Part shown: piece by piece, positions 54,601 through 56,943 of the stretch
How the letters are laid out: each line of letters opens with the position of its first letter
Position numbering within the stretch: the first letter of the stretch is position 1
Origin: Ferrovibrio sp.
GTDB taxonomy: Bacteria; Pseudomonadota; Alphaproteobacteria; Ferrovibrionales; Ferrovibrionaceae
Reading direction: 5' to 3'
Length of the DNA: 56,943 bases
NCBI RefSeq assembly: GCF_019636075.1
Contig: NZ_JAHBYG010000025.1
Coordinates: forward strand, 1-56,943
The notes under the pieces: generated by a model
What the model was told of the DNA's origin: nothing
Databases searched by the model: none
The model's input: the letters and a program-made list of their open reading frames with translations, nothing else
Made by a program: the position numbers and the translations under genes

Positions 54601-56943
54601 AGCGCCATGGCAAGCCGCATCTGCCGGTGCCGCTGGTGCATGCCAATGCGCCGGATCCCAGACGCAAGCTGCGGGTCGGCTATGTCTCGCCGGATCTGCG
54701 CCAGCATGTAGTGGCGCTGTTCTTCGAACCGCTGTTGACCAATCACAATCGCGATAAGTTTGAGATCTATCTCTACGGCGAAGTGCCCAATCCCGATGCG
54801 ATGACCGCGCGCTTCCAGAAGCTGGCCGATGGCTGGCGCAGCACGGTTGGCAAGAGCGACGATGATGTGGCCGCGCAAATTCGGGCAGACGGCATCGATA
54901 TCCTGATCGATCTGGCCGGCCATACCGCCGGCAATCGCCTCACCATGTTTGCGCGCAAGCCGGCGCCGGTGCAATTCTCATATCTGATCGGCCATGGCAC
55001 CACCACCGGGCTTTCCGCCATCGACGGTTTTCTGGCCGATGCCGCGATGGTGCCGGAAGGCTTCGATCATCTGTTCAGCGAGCGTGTTGTGCGCTTGCCG
55101 CGTTCGCCGCTGGTTTATATGGCGCCTGCCGCGATGCCGGCCGTGGGGCCGCTGCCGGCTGCACGCAAGCGACGCAAAAAACCGGTCGGCGTTACATTCG
55201 GCTGTTTCAGCCGCACGGTGCGCCTGAACGATCATGTGATCGATGTCTGGGCGAATATGCTCAAGGCGATTCCGGATTCGCGTCTGGTGTTGAATTCCAA
55301 GCCCTTCACCGATGAAGGTGTGCGCAAGATATTCACCGATCGGTTTGCCGCTCGTGGCGTTGCGGCGGAGCGACTGGATTTGATCTACACCCATCCGCAA
55401 TCCAAGACCTGGGCGCATTACAACGAGATCGACATCGCGCTTGACCCGTTTCCGCATAATGCGGGCACCACCACGATCGAGGCTTTGTGGATGGGCGTGC
55501 CGGTGATCAGCCTGGCGGGGCGGCCCAGTGTGGGCCGTTTCGGTGCCAGCATTCTAGGCGCCTTGGGGATGAGCGACTGGGTGGCCAATACCGGCGATGA
55601 ATATGTCGAGATCGCCAAGCGCTGGGCCAATGATCTTGATGCTTTGGCGGAGGTGCGCAGCACCCTGCGCAGCCGCTTTGAAGCCTCGCCGATGCGCGAT
55701 GGCGCTTCGCTGGCCCGCGCTATCGAGGATGCCTATCAGGATTTCTGGCAGCAATGGTGCGCAAAAACCACCGGCGGCAATGCGGTGGCCTCCAATGCGG
55801 CGCCGGCATCGGCTGTGGCATCGGCGGCTGCCGGCAATCATTTCGCCGAAGCCGTGCAGGCCTTTCAGGCCGGTAAACTCGATCAGGCCGAACAGCATGC
55901 CAATGCATTGTTGCAGCATGATCCCAATAATTCCGATGCCATGCATATCCTTGGCCTGGTGGCCTATCGCCGCCGGCAATGGCAGAAGGCTGCCGATCTG
56001 ATCGGCCAGGCCGTGAAGCTGCAGCCCAATGCCGCCGAATTGCGCTGGAATCGCGCAGGTGCGTTACGCCAGCTCGGCTTGCTGGAAGAAGCCGAGGCCG
56101 AATGCCGCAAGGCTGTGGAGCTTTCGCCCAATTCCGCCGAGGCCCGCAACAACCTGGCGAATACGCTCAAGGATCGTGGCCGCCTGCCAGAGGCCGAGCA
56201 GCAATTCCGCGAGGCGGTGCGCCTGCGGCCGCAATATCCTCATGGCTGGTCCAATCTCGGCAATGTGCTGTTTGCCATGGGGCGGTTCGTCGAGGCCGAG
56301 GAATCCTGTCGCAAGGCGATCCAACTCGATCCGCGCAATGTTGATTCCCACAACAATCTGGGGAATGCTTTGCTGGGGCAGGAGAGGCTGGAAGAGGCCT
56401 CGGCGGAATTCCGCAATGTGCTGGCGATCAATCCCGATTATGTGCTCAGCCACAGCAATCTTCTGTTCTGCCTGAATTACCGTGCGGATATCGGTCCGGA
56501 TGAAATCCGTGAAGAATACAAAAGCTGGGATGCCCGCCATGGCCGGCCGAAGCTGCCCAACCCGCTGATACACGGCAACGACCGCACACCGGATCGCCGT
56601 TTGAAGATTGGCTATGTGTCGCCGGATTTCCGGCATCATGCCGTGGCGATGTTCTTCGAGCCATTGCTGGTGTCTCGGGACCGGGATGCTTTCGAAGTCT
56701 ATCTGTATGGCGAAGTGGCGAATCCGGATGCGACCACCCAGCGGCTGCGCGGCCTGGCGGATCATTGGCGCGGCACGGTTGGCCGGAGCGATGATGAAGT
56801 AGCCGCCCAAATCCGTGCCGATGGCATCGATATCCTGGTGGACCTGGCCGGGCATACGGCGGGCAACCGGCTGCCGGTCTTTGCCCGCAAGCCGGCGCCT
56901 GTGCAATTCGCCTATCTGATCGGGCAGGGTACGACCACGGGTC
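51669..56943 (+). CDS. Giant protein with three TPR plus GT41 (SPINDLY/OGT-like) glycosyltransferase modules (3' truncated)
   Basis: The frame is open from ATG 51669 to the window end, at least 1758 codons. Module 1 has TPR repeats to about residue 310 and a GT41 catalytic region (GYVSPDLRQHAV at 339, DLAGHTAGNR, IGHGTTTG, FGCFSRTVRIN, DPFPHNAGTTTIEALWMG) to about 695. Module 2 repeats this, with GYVSPDLRQHVV at 1004, to about 1363. Module 3 has new TPRs and GYVSPDFRHHAV at 1648 and is cut off. All three are in one frame. GT41 enzymes add sugar to Ser/Thr or Asn of proteins. The usual FNxxxK Lys position reads Arg. AGGAAAAGGG precedes the start. It follows the giant RTX gene, a plausible substrate. 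Confidence 0.87.
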   Translation, partial: MAKAAVNVKSQAASPEAAVAAFQRGAYEEAERLCRALLAQAPEEPGLLQLLGLAAFRRGQLIEAEGALAKAAKFAQNSPEIHANHGAVLRAQGRLPEAEAANRRAIALKPDFPEAQHNLGNALREQGKFAEAEAAFRKAVELRADFADAWLSLGRLLQLIGRLAESETVLRKVLELRPDHADTHSDLGNTLMGLDRLQEAEASFRKALELRPNSHEASINLAALLLRGGRPQDAETYARRSLALKPDLHQGFNNLAIALEDQGRLDEATGVFRQALKLKPDYASGHSSLLFCLNYRHDLSAEDIAAEYRAWDDQHGKPLLPRPLVHPNEPSKTRKLRIGYVSPDLRQHAVALFFEPLLANHDREAYEIFLYAEVPNPDAMTQKLRGMADHWRFTVGLTDDRMAALIRHDKIDILIDLAGHTAGNRLTVFARKPAPVQFSYLIGHGTTTGLSAIDGFFSDDYMVPPDEASEALFSERIIRIGRSPLVYQPPDDMPAVGSLPMERNKFVTFGCFSRTVRINDDVTALWSALLASVPDSILVLNSKPFAEAATRRMFEDRFYVHGIAPERLKLIYTSPQPNTWAYYNEIDIALDPFPHNAGTTTIEALWMGVPVLSLACRPSVGRFGASILGALGMQDWVAETPDDYIAIGEKWANDKKGLAKLRKGLRGKFQASAMRDGPGLARAIEKGFRQLWDEWCDRQVDQPQTIAAAKPLAYSDVVAAFNAGDRAGARRICEALLEQQPNNADALQAMGVMCCESKDYQDALKWLSRAVAINPNLPEYWSSLGVVARALKMHGDSETFYRKAIALKPEFPEAHNNLGNALRDQGKLKEAEAALRQAIALKPDFEDAQVNLGLVLLARERYEEAEGVLRRALELNPNRSDIHDALALMLMRRGYLIEAEKYCRSALKLRPDHPATLGTLGIVLEDQGRHDEAHAALRRAVTIAPGDLAVSSSLLFCQNYRPDATAEEVFAEYKRWDERHGKPHLPVPLVHANAPDPRRKLRVGYVSPDLRQHVVALFFEPLLTNHNRDKFEIYLYGEVPNPDAMTARFQKLADGWRSTVGKSDDDVAAQIRADGIDILIDLAGHTAGNRLTMFARKPAPVQFSYLIGHGTTTGLSAIDGFLADAAMVPEGFDHLFSERVVRLPRSPLVYMAPAAMPAVGPLPAARKRRKKPVGVTFGCFSRTVRLNDHVIDVWANMLKAIPDSRLVLNSKPFTDEGVRKIFTDRFAARGVAAERLDLIYTHPQSKTWAHYNEIDIALDPFPHNAGTTTIEALWMGVPVISLAGRPSVGRFGASILGALGMSDWVANTGDEYVEIAKRWANDLDALAEVRSTLRSRFEASPMRDGASLARAIEDAYQDFWQQWCAKTTGGNAVASNAAPASAVASAAAGNHFAEAVQAFQAGKLDQAEQHANALLQHDPNNSDAMHILGLVAYRRRQWQKAADLIGQAVKLQPNAAELRWNRAGALRQLGLLEEAEAECRKAVELSPNSAEARNNLANTLKDRGRLPEAEQQFREAVRLRPQYPHGWSNLGNVLFAMGRFVEAEESCRKAIQLDPRNVDSHNNLGNALLGQERLEEASAEFRNVLAINPDYVLSHSNLLFCLNYRADIGPDEIREEYKSWDARHGRPKLPNPLIHGNDRTPDRRLKIGYVSPDFRHHAVAMFFEPLLVSRDRDAFEVYLYGEVANPDATTQRLRGLADHWRGTVGRSDDEVAAQIRADGIDILVDLAGHTAGNRLPVFARKPAPVQFAYLIGQGTTTG
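52959..53032 (+). repeat. Near-identical segment of GT41 module 1 (paired with 54954-55027)
   Basis: This 74-base stretch differs from 54954-55027 in only three third-codon positions. The offset between the copies is 1995 bp, the same as between the module 1 and module 2 GYVSPD motifs. A second very similar stretch starts near 53449 (copy near 55446). Confidence 0.85.
54954..55027 (+). repeat. Near-identical segment of GT41 module 2 (paired with 52959-53032)
   Basis: Second copy of the 74-base stretch, 1995 bp downstream of the first. The equivalent part of module 3, near the window end, is clearly more divergent at the base level and reads IGQGTTTG instead of IGHGTTTG. Confidence 0.85.

Noticed and set aside
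53243..55227. Short plus-strand frames within 51669-56943 as separate genes
   Set aside because: They are out of frame with the continuous TPR-GT41 frame, which has recognisable motifs throughout.

Overview
The window looks like chromosomal DNA of a GC-rich alphaproteobacterium, probably of the Rhodospirillales type. Pointers are the split F0 ATP synthase operon with both b' and b subunits, the dnaK-dnaJ-dapB order, the hslR-fdxA-carD cluster, the coaBC-dut-Rrf2-cysK-moeB run and a PAS_5 protein. The genus cannot be fixed from the sequence alone. I saw no tRNA, rRNA, CRISPR array, insertion sequence, phage gene or replication origin.

Layout. 1-3.8 kb: the end of an argE-like gene and the divergent histidine-degradation genes hutF and hutI, with a HutC-like palindrome between them. 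3.9-13.4 kb: a small membrane coiled-coil protein, an RsmB-type rRNA methyltransferase with a very long low-complexity N-terminus, a class I glutamine amidotransferase, an SDR enzyme, threonine dehydratase coupled to an uncharacterised gene, a DUF2244 protein, a Kef/YbaL antiporter and a lone GH10 xylanase. 13.3-21.3 kb: dapB, dnaJ and dnaK, then alkB, a CBS-domain histidine kinase, grpE and hrcA. 21.3-28.2 kb: a MarR-GNAT fusion, an EamA transporter, a nitroreductase, a degenerate PPP-type phosphatase, CarD with a long Lys/Pro/Ala tail, ferredoxin, an S4 protein and a YbdK-type carboxylate-amine ligase. 28.3-36.8 kb: an SDR, the coaBC-dut-Rrf2-cysK-moeB operon, a PAS protein and atpI-atpB-atpE-atpF'-atpF ending at a strong terminator. 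36.9-38.0 kb: an LpxR-like lipid A deacylase.

The most striking part is 38.2-56.9 kb, all on the plus strand. A PrtD/RsaD-type type I secretion ATPase and its HlyD-type adaptor overlap by ATGA. After a structured, A+T-richer leader comes one gene for a protein of about 3189 residues, built almost wholly from 46-48-residue beta-strand/RTX-like units that are themselves arranged in a 702-bp (234-residue) higher-order repeat. It ends in canonical RTX nonapeptides and a type I secretion C-terminus. After a terminator a second giant gene begins and leaves the window still open at codon 1758. It carries three consecutive TPR plus GT41 (SPINDLY/OGT-like) glycosyltransferase modules in one reading frame. 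I infer a surface or S-layer-like protein exported by its own type I system and possibly glycosylated by a multi-catalytic GT41 enzyme. The outer-membrane channel is not in the window.

The housekeeping genes group by role: protein folding (hrcA, grpE, dnaK, dnaJ), F0 of ATP synthase, and CoA, dUTP and cysteine metabolism. Coordinates rest on reading the given sequence and translations. Family assignments rest on recognised motifs, not on searches.
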